Assembly: GCF_020360975.1 (NCBI RefSeq)
Contig: NW_025408681.1
Location: forward strand, 496,001 to 560,000
Length of the DNA stretch: 64,000 bases
DNA from: Hirsutella rhossiliensis
Lineage: Eukaryota > Ascomycota > Sordariomycetes > Hypocreales > Ophiocordycipitaceae
Direction of reading: 5' to 3'
Made by a program: the position numbers and the translations under genes. This document shows, piece after piece, positions 11,726-20,068 of this stretch (positions within the stretch are counted from its first letter, which is position 1; each line of letters opens with the position of its first letter). Below the pieces are notes generated by a model that saw only the letters and a program-made list of their open reading frames with translations, searched no databases and was not told the origin of the DNA.

Positions 11726-11948
11726 TGTAAGAGGCTGGCCCGGAGTTTACTCAACAAGCAGGTGCCTATGTGTTGTCTATCTAGAGCTAAAGAGGAAAGG
11801 AAGCTGAACTCGAGGCGAAGCCTCGAGTCCGAGCTTATATCGCCTCTTATAGAATGTTCTCGCAACTCCGGGGCCGGTGTTTCCATCCGAGCATGATCCA
11901 CCGGACCCGGTACAACCGGGTCCACCAAGCCGGGCACAGCCCGTGACA
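11726..11948 (-). repeat. Gyp-1 5' LTR (223 bp)
   Basis: Matches the 3' LTR except for 14 bp missing between two GGGGCC-type direct repeats, consistent with a slippage deletion. A TATA-like motif lies about 50 bp upstream of the predicted RNA start near 11788. A GAGGCGAAGCCTC palindrome occurs within the repeat. Confidence 0.93.
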
Positions 11949-12147
11949 AGTGGCGATGTTACTCGCAACGCCGCTGTTGCCTGCTAGGCAACCGATACTG
12001 CGTAATCACGCGACGGACCTTTCATTTGTGTATAAAGAGCTGCACAACCCCGTGCGTTCGTTCGTTCACTTCTTGTTCTTCAGATAATTCTCATTCAATT
12101 GCCTGATGCCATCTCTGACCCATGTGGAGCCAAAATGTCTGACACCC

Positions 12148-12503
12148 CGCATGTCTAAAATAAGCGTCGATGCTAGTACCTTGTAAGACAGGCAGCAAGA
12201 GCACCTAGCCGAGCAGAGTCTCCGCACGTTGGCTTCGGCTTCGCATTCACGCGCAAGGTTATCCACCTGGCAGTTGCCACTAACCGCTAAGTGCCGGCTC
12301 GCAAGGCGCCGGTAACGACCACGCCGTTGCCAGTAATCGCTCGGCTGCGAGTTCCTGTCAACCAGGGGCTGCCAGTAACCTATGGGCGTCGGTTGTCGGT
12401 ACCTCAAAGGGACCGGTAACCTCCGGGCGCTTAGCCATACGCTGCTAGTAACACCCATGAGAGGTGCCAGTAACCATTGTGGAGCAGAGTTCGGTCACCA
12501 GTA
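12148..12503. repeat. Non-coding stretch with a scattered GCCAGTAAC-like motif
   Basis: No gene. Variants of the motif (GCCAGTAAC, ACCGGTAAC, GCTAGTAAC, ACCAGTA) recur about eight times between 12270 and 12503 at irregular spacing of 18-42 bp, ending at the TA into which Pogo-1 inserted. It may be an eroded minisatellite or the terminal region of the MULE. I cannot decide which. Confidence 0.45.
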
Positions 12504-12549
12504 CCATGCCCCACCCCCCTTTCGGTAACACCCACCTTTCGGTAGCGCA
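12504..12549 (+). repeat. Pogo-1 left TIR
   Basis: 46 bp, perfect inverted match to the right TIR; flanked on the outside by TA (12502-12503). Confidence 0.93.
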
Positions 12550-12734
12550 TTAGAAAATATCCCCACCAAAAACCATCAATTTCACTTACACCGATTCCAG
12601 CCAGCTTTGAAGATATTCACAAGCCGTCACTTGGAGTAGATAGAGGATTGATTGAATTCTACTTTTCGATGGTTGAATGTTTGTACAAGGGTCTGTGGCC
12701 TGTGCGTACCTTGCACGCGAAATTACCATCCAAC

Positions 12735-15643
12735 CAGGCTTTCTAATCATACGCGTATGGTTTATATAAACCATATATTGCCCATATATTGCCAGTAAAC
12801 CTATACCATACGAGATCAGTCGTATGACCATATATGGCCATACGCGGGGGAAAGTTCCTCCGAGGTTACAATTTCGGCGAAGAAAAGATCATTCGGCGAT
12901 TGATGGTTGCATGCCAACATCTCCCGAGAAATATATCGGAACTACAGCAACATACTCTGTTGTTCTATTGACGTTCGGGGAAGATTCCACAATGAAAAAG
13001 ACCGAAATGACTAACTGCTCTGTGTGTATTCATCGTTACGGTAGAAATGAGTAAAGATCGCGCGACATTACAGATCATGCCTCTAATCTCGCCGAAGAAG
13101 AACAAAAATCTCAGATCAGTATCGCTCAAGCGGTTCTAGGGTAACCGACGTCACATTGGACGTCACCTCCCAGAATCCCGTATAGGCAGATCGGAATAAA
13201 TTGGAGCTACTAAAGACCTTGAGATATCCAGTTAGCACCTAACATTCTTCGTCACTCAGGGTTTCATGCCATTATTCATCCGGCTTTGTGCCGTTTGCGA
13301 CTCTGATGACGAGTCCACCCATCTTCCGCGGGCCAGCTGACGATGACAGTTTCGTATCCGCCACAGCCATAGAGGCCTCTGGGATCCAAGACGCACAAGG
13401 CTTAGCATCGTTCGAACCTAGTACCGCGACAACTTCCAAGCGCAAAAGAATGACCACAGCGGATGCCACTTGGCAACACACACGGAAACCTCAGGGATCC
13501 GAGCCTGAGCGTTGTGGGCCAAAACGGGATTTGGTGTTCTACTGCAAGTATTGCAATAACCCGTCCTATTCGACTTACGTCTCTACCACATTTCGCAACC
13601 ATCTGCTGAAGATACACACGATAGACGTCGCTGGTCTTGAGTCAACCCTGGCCAAGAAAACATGTCATAACCTTCTGAAAGACGCTTTCAACAAAGCCGG
13701 AGAGGTTGATCTTGTCAAGTTTCAGGAAAGAGAAGAGCAGGTTTTGCGAAAGGCAATCAATCCGAAGGCCGCAATGGAAGCTTTGGTTCAGCTTGTCACC
13801 GTGCGAAACCTCCCATATAACTGCAATACCTGGCCTGAGTTGCATGCTTTGCTCATGGCAGCGAATTCCACTGCGGAAGGGCTGATCAGCACCTCACATG
13901 GCCACATTCAAAAGCTTTGCATGAACTCCTATGCAATCCATAAAGATATCTTACGAAAACGGCTTCAATCTTCGCCTCCAAGCTTCACCTCTGCCGACGT
14001 ATGGAGCGCGCCGAATCACAAAGGTTTCCTCGGAATATGTGTCCAGTTCATGCAGGACGACCAAAGAAACCCTTCTCAAGCATTGCTGGCTTTACCTGAG
14101 CTTCCTGGCATCGATGGTCCCGGTAGTCACGGTGGAGGTGAACAATGGAAGCTGCTTCAACCAGTCATTGAGGACTACGGCATATCAAGTCTGCTAGGGT
14201 ACTTCACAGGAGACAACCACGGTTCCAATGATGTGCTTTGCCGCCTGATGAGCAGCTTTCTAGAGAGTCAAGGCATCGCATGGAATGCAAAGCATCGACG
14301 GATCCGCTGCCATGGCCATGTGGTCAATCTTTGCGTCCAGGCTTTTCTTTTCATGGACAACAAAGAGGCCGTACTCGAGGCATGTAGACAGATTGAGGAG
14401 ATGGATGAAGCGCCGTGCGACTTGGACATGATGCAAGGGTGGAAGAAGCGGAAGGAACGTGGCTGGAGCCAACTTGGTCCGCTCGGCAAGGTGCATAATA
14501 TTGCGGTTCATATCAGAGCCAACGATTACAGGTACAACACTTTCCGTCAGCGCGCAGGGAAGGTTCTCGGGCTCGACAACGACACACGCTGGAACTCTTG
14601 GTTCCTCCTACTGGATACTGCTCTTGAAAAGGAGGAACACGTCAAGTGGTATCAAGACAAATACTACGAGACACTTGTCAATGACTATCTGGCACCTCGA
14701 GACTGGCAAGCCCTTCGAGATATAAGAAACTTCTTGCAGCCATTCTGGAGAATAACACTCCTTACTGAGGGCTATCGCTCAACACTAGACCGCACGCTCT
14801 TCACGATGGATGTCCTTCATAAACACTACCAGCAAGCTTTCGAGAAATACAAGCTCAATCAACAACTTCTCGGCCCGGTGCTGACCAGCTGGCACGTTTT
14901 CGACAAATATTATCGGCTTTCTGACGAGACCCCGGCATACGGTGCAGCCCTGATTCTTCATCCGTCTCGAGGAAAGGCTCATATTGAGAAAAACTGGCCC
15001 AAGTCATGGCATAAAAGAACCTTCGACGCAGTGAGAAAGCTCTGGGAAGAAGAGTACATGGATCTGCCGACAATTTCTGTCACGCCTTCCAAGGTTTCAG
15101 TACTGCAACAGGACGAGTACGACTTACTCGCACAGGAACTCGATGTCATAGGCAAGGGACCAGACGCAGACGAGTACGAAGCCTTCACATCGCAGTCGCC
15201 TATTCAGATTGACGGTTCACCACTTTCCTGGTGGCATCGTGATGAACACCGTGAACGTTTCCCTCGGTTGTCCAAGATGGCGATAGACATACTCTCAATA
15301 CCCGCCATGTCTGCGGACCCAGAGCGCACATTCTCAGGCGCAAGGCGCACTATCTCTTGGGATCGAATGCTTCTCGGAGCATCGACAGTCGAGAGAGAGA
15401 GTGCCTGAAAAGCTGGATCCGCAGCGGCATCACGGCAGGGTTACGAATAGAGGAGGTTGAGCAATACGGGTCCGAGTCGGCCGAAGAGTGCAGTAATAAC
15501 ACCCCCTTGGGCACGGGAAGTATGACCCAATGACGTCATTTCTTGTATGGGCAATATATGGTTTAGTTCACCATATGAAAATAAATCATACACCATAAAC
15601 CATACAGGTCCATATGACGTATGGCGTATGGTTAGAAAGCCTG
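12735..15643 (+). mobile_element. hAT-1: hAT-family DNA transposon, nearly intact
   Basis: 2909 bp. The TIRs begin CAGGCTTTCTAA and match over about 20 bp with one mismatch. The 8-bp target duplication CATCCAAC (12727-12734 and 15644-15651) is perfect and is the hAT hallmark. Subterminal regions are full of CATATGG/CCATATG-like words, probable transposase binding sites. It sits in the left arm of Pogo-1, between the left TIR and the pogo transposase. Confidence 0.95.
13306..15408 (+). CDS. hAT-1 transposase
   Basis: About 700 residues from the first ATG. It has an N-terminal BED-type zinc finger (YCKYCNNPSYSTYV, then H...H), the transposase core with the hAT acidic residues (SADVWSAP, YFTGDNHGSND), the CHGHVVNL motif, and the C-terminal hAT dimerisation region (FPRLSKMAIDILSIPAMS, PERTFSGARRTIS). 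It excises and reinserts the element. The frame ends early: one more G near 15397 would give the usual VERGECLK continuation and extend the protein by about 40 residues, so the stop may be a sequence error. Otherwise it is the best preserved DNA transposase in the window. Confidence 0.9.
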   Translation: MTSPPIFRGPADDDSFVSATAIEASGIQDAQGLASFEPSTATTSKRKRMTTADATWQHTRKPQGSEPERCGPKRDLVFYCKYCNNPSYSTYVSTTFRNHLLKIHTIDVAGLESTLAKKTCHNLLKDAFNKAGEVDLVKFQEREEQVLRKAINPKAAMEALVQLVTVRNLPYNCNTWPELHALLMAANSTAEGLISTSHGHIQKLCMNSYAIHKDILRKRLQSSPPSFTSADVWSAPNHKGFLGICVQFMQDDQRNPSQALLALPELPGIDGPGSHGGGEQWKLLQPVIEDYGISSLLGYFTGDNHGSNDVLCRLMSSFLESQGIAWNAKHRRIRCHGHVVNLCVQAFLFMDNKEAVLEACRQIEEMDEAPCDLDMMQGWKKRKERGWSQLGPLGKVHNIAVHIRANDYRYNTFRQRAGKVLGLDNDTRWNSWFLLLDTALEKEEHVKWYQDKYYETLVNDYLAPRDWQALRDIRNFLQPFWRITLLTEGYRSTLDRTLFTMDVLHKHYQQAFEKYKLNQQLLGPVLTSWHVFDKYYRLSDETPAYGAALILHPSRGKAHIEKNWPKSWHKRTFDAVRKLWEEEYMDLPTISVTPSKVSVLQQDEYDLLAQELDVIGKGPDADEYEAFTSQSPIQIDGSPLSWWHRDEHRERFPRLSKMAIDILSIPAMSADPERTFSGARRTISWDRMLLGASTVERESA

Positions 15644-15706
15644 CATCCAACCCCCTAATCTCCTTCCGCCTCCTGACGATGATTCTTCTCGTTATTCCTC
15701 CACCAC

Positions 15707-17435
15707 ATGACCAAAATTTCCTTAAAGCGGCCTCGGAGTATTTATACGGAGGATATTATGCCTAATGCGATAATTGATGTCACAAAAAACGGCTTGTCGC
15801 AGTACCGCGCCGCCCAAAAGTATGACATACCTCAGCAGTCTATTTCCGACAGACTCAAAGGCCAGGTAGCCCTGGCTGATCAGATCCAGCCTCGTCAACT
15901 CTTGAGTAAGTCTCAGGAAGCTCGCTTGGTTTCTTGGATCCTCCGCCAAGAGTCTCTCGGCTATGCTCCATCCCACAGTCAGATCCGCGCATGTGTGGAG
16001 GCTCTTATGAAGCAACTGAACAACGAGCGGACAGTGGGGCGCAACTGGGTCTCTAAATTCATCAATCGCCATCCGGACATCAAGAACAAGCGTGGGAGAC
16101 GTCAGGAAGCTAACCGATTTAATGCTTTTACGCCTCGGGCGGTTCACTGGTTCTTCGATATCAGGGAAAAGGAGTATGGATGGATTAAACCAGAAAATAC
16201 CGTGAATGTTGACGAAGGCGGTATTATGTCTGGCTTTGGTGAGTATTTGGCTTGTCTTTCATTACTTTTACTAACCAGACTCTTTTTGCCAGGTTTGGAT
16301 AGTCTTGTGGTTGGGAGTGCAGACCCAAAACGGAAGGCCCTTCTGAAAGGGCCACAGTCCCGCAACTGGACCTCATTTATTGAAGCTATCACCGCGGACG
16401 GCCGTGTCCTTACCCTGGCATTATCTTTAAGGGCAAAGAGCTTCAGAAACAGTGGTTCTTGACGGAATTCGGCAAAATAGCCGACTGGCATTACATAACG
16501 TCGCCCAACGGATGGACGGACAACCATATCGCTATTGAGTGGCTTGAGAGGGTCTATTTGCCCCAGACGCGACCAGCCGATGCCTCAGATGCTAGACTGA
16601 TCATATTAGATGGACATGGAAGTCATGCAACGGTGCGTTTCTTTATCCACCTCTGTAGGAATTACCGTTAACCGGGACCAGGATGCATGGATGGCCACAT
16701 GCTTTTGAACAACGTTTATTGCTGTTACCTTCCTGCCCACTGCTCTCATGGCCTCCAGCCGTTAGATAACGGTGTATTCAATGCCTCCAAGGCAGCTTAC
16801 CGGAAAGAACTTCAGAAATTGACCTGTTTGACCGATTCTGCGCCTGTTCATAAGGTCAATTTTATACGGGCATATGCTAAAGCGCGCGAGGTTGGAATGA
16901 CGGCAAAGAATATATTGTCCGGCTGGAGGGTCACTGGGAATTGGCCGATCTCACGATCCAAGGCATTGCGGCATCCAGAAATTCACGCGGACATTGTAGA
17001 GACGTCTCCAAAGTCCGCGCCATTTTTGGGTTCTGATGATACGCCAAGAAACAGCCGCCAGATTCGCGATTTCGGAAAGAACAAGACTCCTGGCACCCGG
17101 AGACGATACGCCGTGATAGCTAGAGGCTTTGAAGCCAAGAACAGACGCTTGCCGAGCACAGCAACAGAATCGCGAAGCTAGAGGAAGAAGTGGCCCGGCT
17201 GCAGAGAGGCAAGAAGAGGAGAGCAATTCCGAACCCGAACAGACGGTTCATGACTCTCAGTGAAGCTTTGGTGGCTGAGGAAGCCATTCCCCAAATTAAA
17301 AGCCAAGAGATAGCCGTTGTGCTGAATTCTGACACAGAGGAGGAGGCGGTCTCAGAGGTGGAGACAGCTTCAGTGATCGAAGTCAAGGTGGCACCGAAGC
17401 CCTTCCAGTCACCACCAGATCCGGGCGAATGGTAA
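15707..17435 (+). pseudogene. Pogo-1 transposase (frameshifted, with intron 16239-16292)
   Basis: Cut-and-paste transposase of the DDD/pogo class. The N-terminal helix-turn-helix (GLSQYRAAQKYDIPQQSISDRL) and CENP-B-like DNA-binding region are followed by the catalytic core: NVDEGG, LIILDGHGSH and HCSHGLQPLDNGVF. A 54-bp intron with GTGAGT donor, TACTAAC branch and CAG acceptor splits the exon after NVDEGGIMSGFG, in phase. The frame breaks near 16413 (one C short in CCC), at a TAA near 16669, and near 17115. The tail is acidic. Probably inactive unless the breaks are sequence errors. Confidence 0.88.
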
Positions 17436-17563
17436 AAAGCGCCGGTACATATAAGAGCGTCCATTTCTCTACGGAATGATATAATTTTTGTGTTTATAAT
17501 GTTAAGTTCTGATCATATTTCATGTAGTTCAAATGGTAGACTTTTGGTGGAGAATTTTTCAAT

Positions 17564-17609
17564 TGCGCTACCGAAAGGTGGGTGTTACCGAAAGGGGGGT
17601 GGGGCATGG
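17564..17609 (-). repeat. Pogo-1 right TIR
   Basis: 46 bp, perfect inverted match to the left TIR; followed by TA (17610-17611). Confidence 0.93.
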
Positions 17610-17611
17610 TA

Positions 17612-17731
17612 TACCATACCAATACCAATTCATACCAGACCATTCCGATCACTGGGTCAGAGACCGAACCTGACCGCCTTGTTGGGTTGGTATGGACCTT
17701 TCCATACTGTATCCGTATGTGGAAACGCTTC
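17612..17731 (+). pseudogene. Mule-1 transposase, upstream piece
   Basis: Open frame reading ...LVGLVWTFPYCIRMWKRF up to the Gyp-2 insertion. It continues at 23418 as PEVISFDNTYNTNRFKLPL, the start of the MULE transposase domain. Too short to recognise without its continuation. Confidence 0.7.
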
Positions 17732-17895
17732 TGTGAGGGAACGATCATGTGACTTTCATACTTTATGAAATGTCTCACTTTGATTCATGTAAATAGCGAA
17801 AGTCAGAGTCTTCCTTAGGAACCTCCTTCTCTCTTCGTAGACAATCACTTTACCCAAGTCGCACCCGACCTTGTTCGTGCACTTGTACCGTCACA
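17732..17895 (+). repeat. Gyp-2 5' LTR
   Basis: 164 bp, TGTGAGGG...CGTCACA, identical by eye to the 3' LTR. Confidence 0.95.
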
Positions 17896-17896
17896 T

Positions 17897-17905
17897 ATTG
17901 TCTAC
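17897..17905 (+). promoter_or_regulatory. Gyp-2 primer-binding site, probable self-priming
   Basis: ATTGTCTAC starts two bases after the 5' LTR and is the exact reverse complement of GTAGACAAT inside the LTR (17837-17845). A transcript starting near 17837 could fold back and prime itself, as in Tf1. The match is 9 nt, shorter than in Gyp-1. Confidence 0.55.
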
Positions 17906-18155
17906 CAACTACCCTCCTCAATAGATCACCGTCCGCGACGTGACTATTGATTTCGATAGTTCTAAACCGCACTTGTCGCTTTCAAACCTCACCAAAACAC
18001 CCTGCAACCAAATTCTCACCTAAACCACCACACCGTCAACAACCCAATGGCTACCGCTGCCCCACACCCGTCGATCGAGTGCCCCCTGCCCCCTCAACGC
18101 CAGCAATACCAATGAAACGTTCCGAAATGCCTTTGTTGCTAACCCAGCCGGTCTC

Positions 18156-19302
18156 ATGAAAGAAGTCTTCCTCGTATGCAATGCCGCATACAGTATGCAA
18201 GCGGTAATCGATTCACTACGTGCCTCGACCACGACGACAATAAGGGACATGGAGGACCTCCAAACCCGCCTAGAAAACACGCTCATTTCTAAAAGTGATG
18301 GAGACGCAACGATCGCCCGTCTTATGGCAGAAAATGAAGCATACCTAAAGATCATTCAGTCAAAGGGCTTCACACCGCACACCAGAACACCCTGATCCTG
18401 AGGCCTTCACCGGAGAGGACCCCACGCTTCTGCCGAATTTCCTCCAGCACCTCGAGTTGAAGCTCGAAATGAATAAAGATTGGTGGAACTCGGAACCTCA
18501 ACGTATGGGATATGTCGTCTCATGCCTTAAAGGCAAAGCACATGACCAAGTCCGCTACAACATTAAAGATGGGGTGGTTCTCTTCGACGATGTCAATGCC
18601 ATAAAAGCACCCTTCAGTCAGCCTTCGGGGATATTGACGCTAAAGCTACCGCCCAACTCAAAATCTTTGACATGAAACAAGGCCATAGATCCCTTACGAC
18701 ATTCCTTCCCGAATGGTATGCCGTCGCCAAGCTCACCGAGTGGGATAGTGGGGCGCTCATTGCTCACCTCCGACGTGCCCTCCACGACAACGTTATCTGG
18801 AGACTTTCTCTCACTAAGGGCAAAGATACACCTACCGAACTTAGTCAATTTATGGACCTTGTCCGTATCTGCGATAACGAATGCCGTCAAGTCAATGCCA
18901 ATTACTTCAAGAAAAACACCGACAACTCAGCAAGTCACAAAGCAACCTTACAACCTCCACCACGCCACAATCGACGACCTCTAACGGCGGGGATTCAATG
19001 GATTTGAGCGTCATCACCTGGGGGCCAAAGATGTCGCCTCTGGTCGTAGACCCCAAACGGAAGCAGAGAGCGGCACGCAGAGCCTATTGCACAACGCATG
19101 GACTCTGCCATTGGTGCAGCTCGGGCAAACATCGTTCCTCAATTGCGACACCGCACCATGGAGGACGGAAAAGTGTAGTCTCCGACGGAAGTCGCCGCAG
19201 GAGACGCAAGAAAAGGGCGATCTACTGCTCTCTTCTCTGGACACCAACCAAGCTCATTTGCTACTGCCTTGTAACCTAATCGAAGACAATTCCACCGATT
19301 AA
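18156..19302 (+). pseudogene. Gyp-2 gag (several frames)
   Basis: Starts at ATG 18156 with a coiled-coil-like segment (MEDLQTRLENTLISK), continues in other frames through a capsid-like region (MGYVVSCLKGKAHDQVRY, FLPEWYAVAKLTEWD) and ends with a zinc-knuckle-like segment (CHWCSSGKH). At least four frame changes are needed to read it through. Confidence 0.75.
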
Positions 19303-19312
19303 AACCGAAGCA

Positions 19313-19957
19313 ATGCTTGACTCAGGTGCCACCGGAAAGGGGTTTATAGACGAATCCTTCGCGCACACCAACAAACTCACGCTTTATGAATTACGAAACC
19401 GTCGCCGGCTGAACGTAGTCGATGGAAGACCCTCCTCGGCTGGCGACATCACTCATGTGGTGAAGCTCAACATGGACATCAAGGGACACAAGGAGAAGAT
19501 GCTTTTTTACGTAACGAAGCTTGGGAAGTATAATGTCATACTTGGAAAACCCTGGCTAACAGATCACAACCCAATCGTCAATTGGAGCACGAATGTGGTC
19601 ACTTTCAACTCTGATCACTGCCGCAAATACTGCATGGAGAAAGGACAATACCAACTGCCTGTTTCTGGAGCTCCCTCTTTGTCAAGTTCTGCAACTACGA
19701 CTATACTGCCACGCCCATCAATCCCCCGAAGAGTCGGCGCAGCCGCATTCCACATGCTGACCAAAAACCGCGACGTCGACGTATTCTCATTATCACTGTA
19801 TGAGATCGACAAAAGGCTGGCTGAACTTGGGGTCATCACAGAAGCCTCCACCTTCGTAGAACCTAAAACACGCCGACGGGTCCGATTCGACTCTGCACTC
19901 ACAGACATGGACAAGATGAACCGAGAGCTCCAGCTACAGGACGGAATCACCCCTTAA
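19313..19957 (+). CDS. Gyp-2 aspartic protease region
   Basis: Single open frame of 214 codons. The protease active site is MLDSGATGKGF and the flap/C-terminal motif is YNVILGKPWLTDHNP, both typical of Ty3 proteases. The C-terminal half is a linker towards reverse transcriptase (VEPKTRRRVRFDS). In an intact element this would be part of the pol polyprotein. Confidence 0.85.
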   Translation: MLDSGATGKGFIDESFAHTNKLTLYELRNRRRLNVVDGRPSSAGDITHVVKLNMDIKGHKEKMLFYVTKLGKYNVILGKPWLTDHNPIVNWSTNVVTFNSDHCRKYCMEKGQYQLPVSGAPSLSSSATTTILPRPSIPRRVGAAAFHMLTKNRDVDVFSLSLYEIDKRLAELGVITEASTFVEPKTRRRVRFDSALTDMDKMNRELQLQDGITP

Positions 19958-20068
19958 CCCCAAGGACCAACAAACACAGGAACTCCGAGCTTCCCGGAAA
20001 ATAGCAGCCGATATGTACCTTTCAGGGCATCACTCGAAGACATTCACAAAGCCCTCGAACCCAAGACT

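Larger units (their letters stand above)
6545..11948 (-). mobile_element. Gyp-1: Ty3/gypsy chromovirus
   Basis: Complete element with two LTRs, gag, protease, reverse transcriptase, RNase H, integrase and chromodomain on the minus strand. It is flanked by the 5-bp target duplication AGTGG (6540-6544 and 11949-11953) and lies inside the Cop-1 3' LTR. The two LTRs are identical by eye except for a 14-bp deletion in one, so the insertion is young although the frames are broken. Confidence 0.95.
6502..12147 (+). repeat. Cop-1 3' LTR, split by Gyp-1
   Basis: The LTR starts with TGTCGC just after the polypurine tract, runs to 6544, and resumes at 11954 after the inserted chromovirus. Removing Gyp-1 and one AGTGG copy leaves an LTR of about 237 bp with a TATA-like box (TGTATAAAGAG near 12031). 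The right end at ...CTGACA (about 12147) is inferred from the TG/CA rule only. Confidence 0.6.
12504..17609 (+). mobile_element. Pogo-1: pogo/Fot1-type DNA transposon, split by hAT-1
   Basis: Bounded by perfect 46-bp terminal inverted repeats starting CCATGCCCCACCCCCC, with the TA target duplication at 12502-12503 and 17610-17611. Subtracting hAT-1 and one 8-bp duplication leaves about 2.19 kb, in the usual size range of Fot1/pogo elements. Perfect TIRs suggest it is not old. The TIR contains CCTTTCGGTA twice, a possible transposase binding motif. Confidence 0.93.

Noticed and set aside
12504..17609. A composite transposon with two cooperating transposases (hAT plus pogo) sharing one pair of TIRs
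   Set aside because: hAT-1 has its own TIRs and a perfect 8-bp duplication, and removing it leaves a normal-sized pogo element. Nesting explains everything.
18156..19302. Programmed frameshifting in Gyp-2 gag
   Set aside because: There are at least four changes of frame in different directions with no shared slippery site, so errors or decay are more likely.
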